From: Litorisediminicola beolgyonensis
GTDB lineage: Bacteria > Pseudomonadota > Alphaproteobacteria > Rhodobacterales > Rhodobacteraceae
Direction: 5' to 3'
DNA: 64,000 bases
Assembly: GCF_042679605.1 (NCBI RefSeq)
Contig: NZ_JBHTMU010000004.1
Coordinates: 62,001-126,000 of the forward strand
The notes below the pieces were generated by a model. That model saw only the letters and a list, made by a program, of their open reading frames with translations, ran no database searches and was not told the DNA's origin. This document shows, one piece after another, positions 23,728 through 31,232 of this stretch. A program made the translations under genes and the position numbers. How positions within the stretch are numbered: the stretch's first letter is position 1; each line of letters opens with the position of its first letter.

Positions 23728-24702
23728 TTATTCGCAGGCGTAGCTGACGTCGTTCGCCGCGTCGATCTTGCGGATCACGTCCCACTCTTCCTTGTAGGTG
23801 ATCGGGATGAACTGCGCCTCGCCGTTCTTCGAGAACTCCTCCTGAAGCGAGGTGCCCTCCCATTCGAACTCGAAGAACGCGTCCTGGATCGCCTGCTGCA
23901 GCTCCGGCGTCAGGTTGTAGACGACGCCGTAGCCGGTCGTCGGGAAGGTCTGCGAGGTGTAGAGCACCTTAAGCTGGTCATTGGTGACCACCTCGCGCTC
24001 GACCATGCGCTGCTTGACCGAGTTGGCGATCGAGGCGGCCGGGTAGTCCTTGTTGGCGACGCCGAGGATCGAGTTGTCGTGCTTGCCCGAGAAGACCGGC
24101 TCGAAGTCACGCTCGGCCACGAGGTCGAAATCGCTCTTGAGGATCGCCGAGGGCGCCTTGAAGCCCGAGTTCGACGTGGGCGAGGTGAAGGCGAGCTGCT
24201 TGCCCTTGATGTCCTCGACCGCCTCGATGCCCGAGTCGGGATAGGTGATGATCTCCATCTCGTAGCCGTAGGAGCCGTCCTCGGCCGCCATGATGGTGAA
24301 CGGGTGGAAGCCCGCGCAGTTCACCGCGAGCGGGTTCGAGCCGGTGTTGAAGCCCGCGATATGCAGGCGGCCCGAGCGCATCGCCTCGATCTGCGCCGCG
24401 TTCGACTGGACCGGGAAGAAGACGATCTCCTTGCCGGTCTTCTCGCCGAGGAAGGTCAGGAAATCGGCCCAGGCCTCCTTGTAGACCGCCGGATCCTCGA
24501 CCGGGGTATAGGCGAAGATCAGCGTGTCCGGATCCAGAAGCTCGCTCTCGTCGGTCGGCGTATCGGCGATCAGGTCGCCATCGGTGTCGCAGTAGCGCGC
24601 ATCGAGATCGCCGCGCTCGCAGTCCTGCGCCGAGGCCGCGCCGCCCATCGACAGCAATGCCGCAACGGACACGCCGAGAAGCGTGGAAAGTCGTGAAGTC
24701 AT
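23728..24702 (-). CDS. phnD: phosphonate/phosphate-type ABC substrate-binding protein PhnD
   Basis: A 324-residue periplasmic binding protein. Signal peptide 1-25 (ending ASA). The PhnD-family core is clear: IFAYTPVEDPAVYKEA, FFPVQSNAAQIEAMRSG, IAGFNTGSNP and FTSPTSNSGFKAP (the T-S-N/S ligand loop for the oxyanion). Just after the signal is an unusual segment with two cysteines (C28, C38) and DTDGDLIAD (39-47), which resembles a calcium-binding loop. It is the first gene of the phnDCEE-HAD operon, with promoter space upstream and a strong hairpin downstream. Confidence 0.9.
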   Translation of the reverse strand: MTSRLSTLLGVSVAALLSMGGAASAQDCERGDLDARYCDTDGDLIADTPTDESELLDPDTLIFAYTPVEDPAVYKEAWADFLTFLGEKTGKEIVFFPVQSNAAQIEAMRSGRLHIAGFNTGSNPLAVNCAGFHPFTIMAAEDGSYGYEMEIITYPDSGIEAVEDIKGKQLAFTSPTSNSGFKAPSAILKSDFDLVAERDFEPVFSGKHDNSILGVANKDYPAASIANSVKQRMVEREVVTNDQLKVLYTSQTFPTTGYGVVYNLTPELQQAIQDAFFEFEWEGTSLQEEFSKNGEAQFIPITYKEEWDVIRKIDAANDVSYACE

Positions 24703-24810
24703 GTCATCCTCCCTTGGGTGCGGCTTGCCGCCGCCTTGATCACGCCGGGCCTCCGAACCCGACGATCTGGTGCCTAAGCTCGCCGCGACGGCCTCCGGGC
24801 ACAAGTCATT

Positions 24811-24824
24811 ATTCGCGGGCGAAT
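24811..24824. promoter_or_regulatory. small palindrome upstream of phnD
   Basis: The perfect inverted repeat ATTCGC-GG-GCGAAT lies 109 bases before the phnD start, in the 260-base gap that must hold the phnD promoter. It could be a regulator site. No PhoB box (direct repeats of CTGTCAT type) was found by eye. Confidence 0.3.
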
Positions 24825-24962
24825 GAACGATCCTCTGCCTTTCCCGACGGAAGGTTGCGGCTGCGAGCGGGGACCGGCTGACCTGCCCCGCGCAGCCGGT
24901 GCCGGATCGCGGGAAACGGAGCGATCCCTGGACCGACGCGAGACGACGGTCTCGGCCTTGCC

Positions 24963-25724
24963 TCAGAACGCCGTCCGAAGCTGATCCGCGGCCTTCGCCA
25001 GAAGCACGAGATCGACACCGACCGCGGTAAACCGCGTGCCGCGCTCCATGAAGTGGCGGGCCTGCGCGTCGTCGAGGCTCAGGATGCCCGAGGGCACGCC
25101 GATCCGGGCCAGACGCGCCAGCGCGTCGTCGATCACGGCCATGACCTCTGGATGGGACGTCTGTCCGGGGAATCCCATGCTGGCGCTCAGATCCGCCGGT
25201 CCGATGAAGATGCCATCGACGCCGTCGACCTGCGCGATCTCCTCGAGCTGTTCCATCGCCGAGATCGTCTCGACCTGGAGGATGAGGCAGAGCTCCTCGG
25301 AGGCGCGCGCGAAATACTCCTCGACCCGGCCGTAGCGCGTGGCCCGGATCATCCCGGCCATGCCGCGGATGCCGTGCGGCCCGTAACGCATCGCCGAGAC
25401 CGCCGTCTGCGCTTCCTCGACGCTCTGCACGTAAGGTACGAGCAAGGTCTGCGCGCCCATGTCGAGAAGCCGCTTGAAGAGCACCGGATCGTTCGCGGCG
25501 GGCCGGACGACGGCCGAGACCTCCGGATATTGCCCGATGGCCTGCAGCGCCGGGAGGACCTCGATGGTCTCGACCGCGGCGTGTTCGCAATCCACGAGAA
25601 CCCAGTCATAGCCCGCCCCGGCCAGCATCTCGGGCACGGTGTTGCCACCCAGGGTGTTCCAGATGCCGATCTGCTGCTCGCCGGCGGCAAGACGGGCCTT
25701 GAAGAGGTTCTTGGGCAAGTTCAT
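24963..25724 (-). CDS. HpcH/HpaI family aldolase
   Basis: A 253-residue class II (metal-dependent) pyruvate aldolase of the 4-hydroxy-2-oxoheptanedioate aldolase family. Features: DWVLVDCEHAA near residues 40-50, VRPAANDP with the catalytic arginine, ILQVETISAMEQLEEI with the metal-binding glutamate, and GIFIGPADLSASMG with the second acidic ligand. It should split a 4-hydroxy-2-oxo acid into pyruvate and an aldehyde. It is last in the run Gfo/Idh - dctP - dctQ - dctM - aldolase, so it probably completes breakdown of the acid imported by the TRAP system. The substrate is unknown. Confidence 0.88.
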   Translation of the reverse strand: MNLPKNLFKARLAAGEQQIGIWNTLGGNTVPEMLAGAGYDWVLVDCEHAAVETIEVLPALQAIGQYPEVSAVVRPAANDPVLFKRLLDMGAQTLLVPYVQSVEEAQTAVSAMRYGPHGIRGMAGMIRATRYGRVEEYFARASEELCLILQVETISAMEQLEEIAQVDGVDGIFIGPADLSASMGFPGQTSHPEVMAVIDDALARLARIGVPSGILSLDDAQARHFMERGTRFTAVGVDLVLLAKAADQLRTAF

Positions 25725-25755
25725 CGAAGAAAGTCCTGTTGGGAAAAGCGACGTC

Positions 25756-27051
25756 TCAGCCCGCGTAGCCGAAAAGGCGCGGCAGGAAGAGAACGATTCC
25801 GGGAAAGAGCATCACCATCACGAGCGCGACAAGCAAGGCCGCGAGGAACGGCCAGATCTCGGCGATGATCTCGCGCAGCGGGATGCCGGTCACCGCGTTG
25901 ATGACGAAGAGAAGGATGCCGTAGGGCGGCGTGATCAGGCCGATCATCGAGTTGACCACCACGAGCACGCCGAAATGCACGAGGTCGATGCCGAGTTCGC
26001 GGCAGGTCGGGATGAAGAGCGGAACGATAACGAGGATGATCGTCGTCGCGTCGAGCACGCAGCCCAGCACCAGGATCAGGAGGTTCACGCCGATCAGGAA
26101 GACGATGGGCGAGACGTCGATTCCGGTCAGGAGGTTCGACATCATCTCGGGGATGTTCTCCGAGATGACGATGAAGTTCAGGATCAGCGCCCCGCCGATC
26201 ACGATCCCGACCGCCCCCGACGCGCGGGCGCTGTCCACGAAGATGCGGTAAAGCGTGTGCCAGCTGAGCGCGCGGTAGAAGAGACCGGCCAGGAGGAGCG
26301 CGTAAAAGGCCGCGACCGCCGCGGCCTCGGTCGGCGTGGTGACGCCGCCGTAGATGCCGTAGAGCAGGATGACCGGCATCAGGAGCGCCGGGAAGGCCCG
26401 CGCGGTCTTGGCCGGGAGTTCGCTGAGCGGCACCGCCTCGTCGATATCGAGACCGCGCTTGTGCGAGATATAGGCGTTCATCCCCATCAGCACGGCGCCC
26501 ATCACCAGACCCGGCACGATGCCGCCCAGAAACAGCGCCCCGATCGAGGCGTTCGAGACGAGCGCATAGAGCACCATCGGGATCGAGGGCGGAATGATCG
26601 GGCCGATGGTCGCCGAAGCCGCGGTGATCGCGGCGGCGTATCCGCGGGTGTAGCGCCCCTCCTTGGTCATCATCTCGATGATGACCTTGCCGATCCCCGC
26701 CGCGTCGGCCACCGCCGAGCCGGACATGCCCGAGAAGATCAGCGACGCGACCACGTTCACATGGCCGAGCCCGCCCCGGAAGCGGCCCACAAGCGCGACG
26801 CAGAAGTTCAGCAGCCACTCCGAGATCGTGCCCGCGTTCATGATATTGGCGGCGACGATGAAGAGCGGCACCGCCAGCAGGATGAAGCTGCGGTAGAGAC
26901 CCTGCAGGATCTTCTCGCCGGTCAGCGCCAGATCGAGCCCGCTCAGGCCCAGATAGACCGTCGCGGCGAGGATGATCGTGTAGCCGATGGGCGTGCCGAT
27001 CCCGGCCAGCAGGAAGAGCGTCAGAAGGCAGGCGGCCAGTTCGAATGTCAT
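25756..27051 (-). CDS. dctM: TRAP transporter large permease subunit DctM
   Basis: A 431-residue membrane protein with about twelve helices, the ion-driven channel of a tripartite ATP-independent periplasmic transporter. Family motifs include LTGEKILQGLYRSFILLAVP near the start, the GSAVADAAGIGKVII stretch, and PTEAAAVAAFYALL. It works with the small permease DctQ and binding protein DctP. Its start lies three bases after the dctQ stop. TRAP systems import organic acids such as C4-dicarboxylates or sugar acids; the aldolase and dehydrogenase neighbours favour a sugar acid. Confidence 0.93.
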   Translation of the reverse strand: MTFELAACLLTLFLLAGIGTPIGYTIILAATVYLGLSGLDLALTGEKILQGLYRSFILLAVPLFIVAANIMNAGTISEWLLNFCVALVGRFRGGLGHVNVVASLIFSGMSGSAVADAAGIGKVIIEMMTKEGRYTRGYAAAITAASATIGPIIPPSIPMVLYALVSNASIGALFLGGIVPGLVMGAVLMGMNAYISHKRGLDIDEAVPLSELPAKTARAFPALLMPVILLYGIYGGVTTPTEAAAVAAFYALLLAGLFYRALSWHTLYRIFVDSARASGAVGIVIGGALILNFIVISENIPEMMSNLLTGIDVSPIVFLIGVNLLILVLGCVLDATTIILVIVPLFIPTCRELGIDLVHFGVLVVVNSMIGLITPPYGILLFVINAVTGIPLREIIAEIWPFLAALLVALVMVMLFPGIVLFLPRLFGYAG

Positions 27052-27054
27052 CGC

Positions 27055-27603
27055 CTAGCGCTCCTCGACGCGGGTGGCATCGGGTGCGTCCTTCAGGAGA
27101 TCATGGTCCGCGTCCGGAGGTCCGCCGCGCAGGATCGCCACGAAGCGCAGCGCGTAGCGCAGCGCCACGACCACCATGAAGATCGCGTAGATCGAGAAGA
27201 TGGTGCGCAGGGGAATGCGCTCTCCGGTCAGCGGGTTTTCCACCGTCGAGGTCCGCCGCATCTTCATCCAGTCGATATAGTCGACGGTCGGAAGGAAGGC
27301 GTAGAGCATGCCCGCGACGATGGCCGCCGCCGAGATCAGCGCCAGAACCGTCCGGACCCGGCGCGAGCCGGAATTGTAGAGGATGTCAAAGGTGACGTGA
27401 TCGCGCTCGCCCACCAGGAAGGCATTGGTGAAGAACACGATCCAGACCCAGAGGATCAGGCACAGCTCCAGCGTCCATCCGAAGGGCTGGAGCATCACGT
27501 AGCGCGAGAAGATCTGGAGGAGAAAGGTGATGAACATCGCCGCCAGCATGGCGGCGGCGATGGGTTCGGCGACGCGGGTGATCAGTCGAGAAAGCTTTTC
27601 CAA
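27055..27603 (-). CDS. dctQ: TRAP transporter small permease subunit DctQ, likely TTG start
   Basis: A small four-helix TRAP membrane subunit, 182 residues from the start chosen. Typical features are the hydrophobic helices, QIFSRYVM, ELCLILWVWIVFFTNAF and the conserved HVTFDIL. The reading frame extends upstream to 27684, which would overlap dctP by 46 bases and add an unconvincing Arg-rich leader. TTG at 27603, with GGGGAAG upstream, gives the expected N-terminus LEKLSRLITRVAEP. An ATG start would cut into the first helix. The choice of TTG is inference. Confidence 0.8.
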   Translation of the reverse strand: MEKLSRLITRVAEPIAAAMLAAMFITFLLQIFSRYVMLQPFGWTLELCLILWVWIVFFTNAFLVGERDHVTFDILYNSGSRRVRTVLALISAAAIVAGMLYAFLPTVDYIDWMKMRRTSTVENPLTGERIPLRTIFSIYAIFMVVVALRYALRFVAILRGGPPDADHDLLKDAPDATRVEER

Positions 27604-27638
27604 AACCGTCTTCCCCGCGCCGCCAGAGGGTCTCGCGA

Positions 27639-28643
27639 TCAGTTGCCGAGCGCGTTCACCGCTTCGAGGACGCCCTCGGGCCAATCATTGGCGAAATCGC
27701 TTTCGAGATACATTTTCTGCACCTGATCGCGGAACGCGGCAACATCGGGCTCGTAGATTTCGACGCCATTCTCTTCGATGAAGGCGCCAAGCTCCTCTTC
27801 CTTCTGAAGCTGCGCGGCGCGGCCCGCATCGGCGGCGGCGACGGCGGCCTCGGTCACGGCGGCCTGCTGCTCTTCGGTCAGACCGTCAAACACGGCCTTG
27901 GAGATCGCGATGAAGTTCCAGTCCACCAGATGCGAAGTGAGCGCGATCTGGCAGGTGACCTCGTAGAATTTCGCGTCCACCACGGTCGGCAGCGGGTTGT
28001 CCTGCCCGTCCACGGCACCGGTCGAGAGCGCGGTATAGACCTCGGAGAAGGACATCGGCGTCGGCGACGCGCCCAAGGCCTTGCCGAGGAACTGCCACGC
28101 ATCGGTGCCGGGCATCCGCAGGTTCACGCCTTCGAGATCCGCGGGCGTCTTCACGTCCAGCTCGTCGCGGCACTGGCGCAGGTTCACGTGGCGGCGGCCC
28201 AGATACATCGGCGCCAGGAGCTTGACGCCAAGGTCATCCTCGGCGCGCGCCTTGAACGGATCGAACAGCTCGTCGTTGAAGACCGCGACCTGGTGATCGG
28301 CGTCCTGAAGCACGTATCCTGCGGTGAAGATCGAGAATTCCGGGAAGAACTGCGCGAGCTCCTGCGCCGAGGTGATCGACATCTCGAGATTGCCGCGGCT
28401 GATCGCCTCGAGCTCGGTGCCCTGCGCGAAGAGCGTCGCGTTGTAGCTCGGCTTGTAATCGGCGAAGTCCGAGACCGCCGGGCCGAAGACCTCGGCCATC
28501 GCTACGGCGCGCTGATCGGTCTCGGATCCGGCCATCGACATGCGAAGCTCGACCTTGTCCTGCGCCACGACCGGAGCCGCGGCGAGCGCGCCTGCGGCCA
28601 CGAGCGCGGACAGCGCGACGCGTCTGGTAAATCTGGTGATCAT
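27639..28643 (-). CDS. dctP: TRAP transporter substrate-binding protein DctP
   Basis: A 334-residue periplasmic binding protein. Signal peptide about 1-28 (RRVALSALVAAG ... VVAQ). DctP family features: AQGTELEAISRGNLEM, the substrate-contacting arginine region VNLRMPGTDAW, and MSFSEVYTALSTGAVDGQDNPLPTV. It captures an organic or sugar acid for DctQM. An operator-like dyad (28724-28741) lies 81 bases upstream, between this gene and the Gfo/Idh dehydrogenase, suggesting its own regulated promoter. The substrate cannot be deduced from sequence alone. Confidence 0.92.
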   Translation of the reverse strand: MITRFTRRVALSALVAAGALAAAPVVAQDKVELRMSMAGSETDQRAVAMAEVFGPAVSDFADYKPSYNATLFAQGTELEAISRGNLEMSITSAQELAQFFPEFSIFTAGYVLQDADHQVAVFNDELFDPFKARAEDDLGVKLLAPMYLGRRHVNLRQCRDELDVKTPADLEGVNLRMPGTDAWQFLGKALGASPTPMSFSEVYTALSTGAVDGQDNPLPTVVDAKFYEVTCQIALTSHLVDWNFIAISKAVFDGLTEEQQAAVTEAAVAAADAGRAAQLQKEEELGAFIEENGVEIYEPDVAAFRDQVQKMYLESDFANDWPEGVLEAVNALGN

Positions 28644-28723
28644 CTTTTCTCCTCCCGTGAGACAAATCCTGAATTCATCCCGCACCAGCATGGTGAACAC
28701 ATACCCTTTTGCAAGATAATTTT

Positions 28724-28741
28724 AAAAATCTCTGATATTTT
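28724..28741. promoter_or_regulatory. putative FCD-regulator operator before dctP
   Basis: AAAAATCTCTGATATTTT is an imperfect dyad that matches the complement of the element at 29875-29892 at 14 of 18 positions. It lies in a very AT-rich leader just before dctP. It probably binds the GntR/FCD protein encoded at 29979. Confidence 0.5.
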
Positions 28742-28747
28742 ATGCCC

Positions 28748-29803
28748 TCACCCGCGACCGAGCCGAGGGATACTCACCCGCTCGCGCCTCTGGGCCGAGA
28801 CCTGGATCCCCTCGACCACCTGCAGGGTCCGGACGCCTTCGAGCCCCGAGACGAGCGGCTCCTCCCGGCCCAGGACGACCTCGACGAAATGCCGGATCTG
28901 GTTGACCAGCGGGTCCGACGCGCCGCGCACCAGCGAGGTCGCCGAGATCGGCATCCACCAGTCGGGAGCGCCCCTATGGGTCCAGAGCCGCATGTCCGGG
29001 ATCGACAGCGCGCCGTCGGTCCCGCCGATATGGTAGCAGCTCTCCGGCGTGACCGGGTAGACCGGATATTCGCCCGAGGTCATCTCCCACGACCAGGGCG
29101 ACACCGTGCTGTCGGAGACCGAGATCGTCCCGACCGCGCCGCTCTCGAACTCGAGCACCGCTGCCGCGACGTCCTCGTTGGCGAAGCCGCGCATAGACGG
29201 GCTGGCGGTGGCCTGCACCGCCACGACCTCTCCGCAGAAATGGCGCATCAGGTCGACATCATGCACGAGATTGACCGAGATCGGGCCCGCGCCCGGCTCT
29301 TTCCGCCAGGGCGCCGTGTCGAAATAGCTGTCGGGCTTGTAGAACCAGCAGGTCGCCTGCACCGCGCGGATTATGCCGAGCCGCCCCTCGGCGATCACCT
29401 CTTTCGCCGCGCAGCTCAGAGGATTGTGCCGCCGGTGATGGCCGACGAGAAGCGGCACGCCCGCCGCCTCGGCGGCCTCGACCAGTGCCATCGCATCGGC
29501 GGCGCTCGTGCCGATGGGCTTTTCGATCAGCGCCGGGCATCCACGCGCCACCGCGGCCTGCGCTTGGTCGACATGCAGGCCGGTCGGGCTCGCCAGGAGG
29601 ACGCCGTCGAGCGCGGCCTCGTCCAGCATCTCGTCGAGCGATGGAAAACACCGGACGCCCAGCGCATCGGCCGACGCCTGCCCGTCTGCGGAGGGATCGG
29701 CGACGGCGACGAGGCGTGCACCGTTGCAGGCCGCGATGGCGTCGGCATGGCGACGACCGACCAGACCCAGACCGGCGATTCCGAGGCGGCAGTGATCGGC
29801 CAT
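28748..29803 (-). CDS. Gfo/Idh/MocA family NAD(P)-dependent oxidoreductase
   Basis: A 351-residue dehydrogenase. The Rossmann motif GIAGLGLVGRRHADAI is at the N-terminus, and the family motif EKPIGTS holds the catalytic-region lysine. NLVHDVDLMRHF gives the substrate-binding histidine and aspartate (HDVD). Members oxidise sugars, inositols or sugar acids at a hydroxyl carbon. It is first in the minus-strand catabolic run and diverges from the FCD regulator. With the TRAP transporter and aldolase it suggests import, oxidation and retro-aldol cleavage of a sugar acid, although a dehydratase expected in such a route is not visible here. Confidence 0.88.
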   Translation of the reverse strand: MADHCRLGIAGLGLVGRRHADAIAACNGARLVAVADPSADGQASADALGVRCFPSLDEMLDEAALDGVLLASPTGLHVDQAQAAVARGCPALIEKPIGTSAADAMALVEAAEAAGVPLLVGHHRRHNPLSCAAKEVIAEGRLGIIRAVQATCWFYKPDSYFDTAPWRKEPGAGPISVNLVHDVDLMRHFCGEVVAVQATASPSMRGFANEDVAAAVLEFESGAVGTISVSDSTVSPWSWEMTSGEYPVYPVTPESCYHIGGTDGALSIPDMRLWTHRGAPDWWMPISATSLVRGASDPLVNQIRHFVEVVLGREEPLVSGLEGVRTLQVVEGIQVSAQRRERVSIPRLGRG

Positions 29804-29874
29804 CGTCTCCTCCTAAAGACACGCGCCCGGGGACGCGACACCGGAGAGGCTATCGGCGCGTTCCGTGGCTGGCA

Positions 29875-29892
29875 AGAATATCTGGTATTTTT
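29875..29892. promoter_or_regulatory. putative FCD-regulator operator between divergent genes
   Basis: AGAATATCTGGTATTTTT lies between the Gfo/Idh gene and the regulator gene. Its complement matches the 28724-28741 element at 14 of 18 positions (shared AAAAAT and GATATT). It could serve autoregulation and control of the catabolic run. Confidence 0.5.
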
Positions 29893-29978
29893 AGCATTAT
29901 CGGCTAACGTCGAAACCCGAGGGACCATACGGCACATCAGATGCCCGCGGAAATCCAGGGACTGTCAGACGAGGACCG

Positions 29979-30635
29979 ATGCCCAACAGCACCCCGACCG
30001 TCGGATCGAGTACTTACGCGCGCATCAAGCACGACATCATCTTCGGCATCCTCGAGCCGGGCGCGAAGCTGAAGCTCGATGCCCTGAAGGCCCGCTACGA
30101 TGCCAGCCTGTCGACCCTGCGCGAGACGCTCAACCGGCTGGTCAGCGACGGCTTCGTCGAGGCCCCCGCGCAGCGCGGCTTCCTGGTCAAGCCGGTGTCG
30201 CGCGCAGACATGGAGGAGATCGCCGAGCTGCGCATCCTTCTCGAGACCCACGCGCTGCGCCTGTCGATCGCCAATGGCGATACCGAGTGGGAGGGCAATC
30301 TCGTCGCCGCCCATCACAAGCTTCACGTCATGGAAGAGCGGATGCGCGCCGGCGAGGAGAGCGAGAAGGAGACCTGGAAGCGCTACGACTGGGAGTTTCA
30401 TCTCGCCATGATCGCGGCCTGCGGGTCGCAGAACCTGATGTCCCTGCACCGGACGCTCTTCGACAAGTACCAGCGTTACCAGAACCTCGTCCTGACCTAT
30501 CGCGGCGAGATCGCCGCCCGCGAGCACAAGGTGATGTTCGAGGCCGCTCTCGACCGCAAGCCGCAGGCCGCCGCCGAGATGCTGGAAGAACATGTCCGCA
30601 AGGGTCTCGCCCACACGCTCGCGGCGCTGGACTGA
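29979..30635 (+). CDS. GntR family transcriptional regulator, FCD subfamily
   Basis: A 218-residue DNA-binding protein. The N-terminal winged helix (about 12-75) has the GntR pattern YARIKHDIIFGILEPGAKL, LSTLRETLNRLVSDGFV and a QRGFLV wing. The C-terminal all-helical FCD domain (about 85-215) carries likely metal/ligand residues (RILLETHAL, DWEFHLAMI, EHKVMFEAAL, LEEHVRKG). FCD regulators usually repress catabolic genes until an organic or sugar acid binds. It diverges from the Gfo/Idh-TRAP-aldolase run and shares the intergenic operator. A GAGGA ribosome site supports the start. Confidence 0.9.
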   Translation: MPNSTPTVGSSTYARIKHDIIFGILEPGAKLKLDALKARYDASLSTLRETLNRLVSDGFVEAPAQRGFLVKPVSRADMEEIAELRILLETHALRLSIANGDTEWEGNLVAAHHKLHVMEERMRAGEESEKETWKRYDWEFHLAMIAACGSQNLMSLHRTLFDKYQRYQNLVLTYRGEIAAREHKVMFEAALDRKPQAAAEMLEEHVRKGLAHTLAALD

Positions 30636-30648
30636 GCGCGCCCCCTGC

Positions 30649-31101
30649 TTACTCGGTCGGCGCTGACGGCGCCAGCCCCGCGCCCTCTCCGATGGCCTTC
30701 CGCGCCAGCCGCAGAAACTGCGCGCGCTCGGCGGCGTCGAGCCCGGCGAGAACGTCGTCCTGAAGCGCTTCTACGATCGGCAGCACGCGGTCGAACAGGT
30801 CCCGCCCAACCGGCGTGGCGCGCACGTCTCGCGCCCGCCGGTCGCGGGCGCTGACGGCGCGCGTGACGTAGCCCTTCTGTTCCAGCCGGTCGATCACGCC
30901 CCCGATGGTCGCGCGGTCATAGGCGATCTTCGCAGCCACGCCCGCCTGGTCGATGCCGGGATGGGTGATCACCGCGTCCATCGCCGCGAATTGCACTGGT
31001 GTCAGGTCGAACCCGGCATCCTGAAGGTGCTTCGAGAAGACCTGAGTCGAGAGCTGATTCAGTCGCCGGATCAGGTGCCCAGCCATCCCATGCGCTTTCA
31101 T
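30649..31101 (-). CDS. MarR family regulator, MobR-like
   Basis: A 150-residue winged-helix regulator. The MarR fold is visible: LTPVQFAAMDAVI, QAGVAAKIAYDRATIGGVIDRLE as recognition region, then KGYVTRAVSARDRRARDVRATP as wing. Such proteins act as dimers released from DNA by small phenolic ligands. It faces a 3-hydroxybenzoate-type monooxygenase gene, the arrangement known for mobR-mobA in Comamonas, so it probably represses that gene until an aromatic acid binds. ATG at 31101 is preferred; the alternative GTG at 31137 adds 12 residues. The symbol is withheld because identity is by context. Confidence 0.85.
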   Translation of the reverse strand: MKAHGMAGHLIRRLNQLSTQVFSKHLQDAGFDLTPVQFAAMDAVITHPGIDQAGVAAKIAYDRATIGGVIDRLEQKGYVTRAVSARDRRARDVRATPVGRDLFDRVLPIVEALQDDVLAGLDAAERAQFLRLARKAIGEGAGLAPSAPTE

Positions 31102-31150
31102 GTCACCCCAACCTCGCCCCCAAGCCGTTTCAATCACTCTACTTTCCCAA

Positions 31151-31172
31151 GATAGTTTGTATACATATTTTC
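31151..31172. promoter_or_regulatory. putative MarR operator in the mobR-mobA-like intergenic region
   Basis: An imperfect 22-bp dyad centred on GTATAC (half-sites match at 8 of 11 positions) lies in the AT-rich gap between the divergent genes. A second inverted repeat, TAGTA-N8-TACTA, is at 31184-31201. Size and place fit MarR-dimer sites controlling both genes. Confidence 0.5.
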
Positions 31173-31232
31173 AGATTGAAAATTAGTATGAATAGTTACT
31201 AAAAGTGACGCAACACAGCGGGAGGACAGGCG

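Noticed and set aside
27604..27684. Longer dctQ start at 27684
   Set aside because: It would overlap dctP by 46 bases and add an Arg-rich leader not typical of DctQ; TTG at 27603 fits better.
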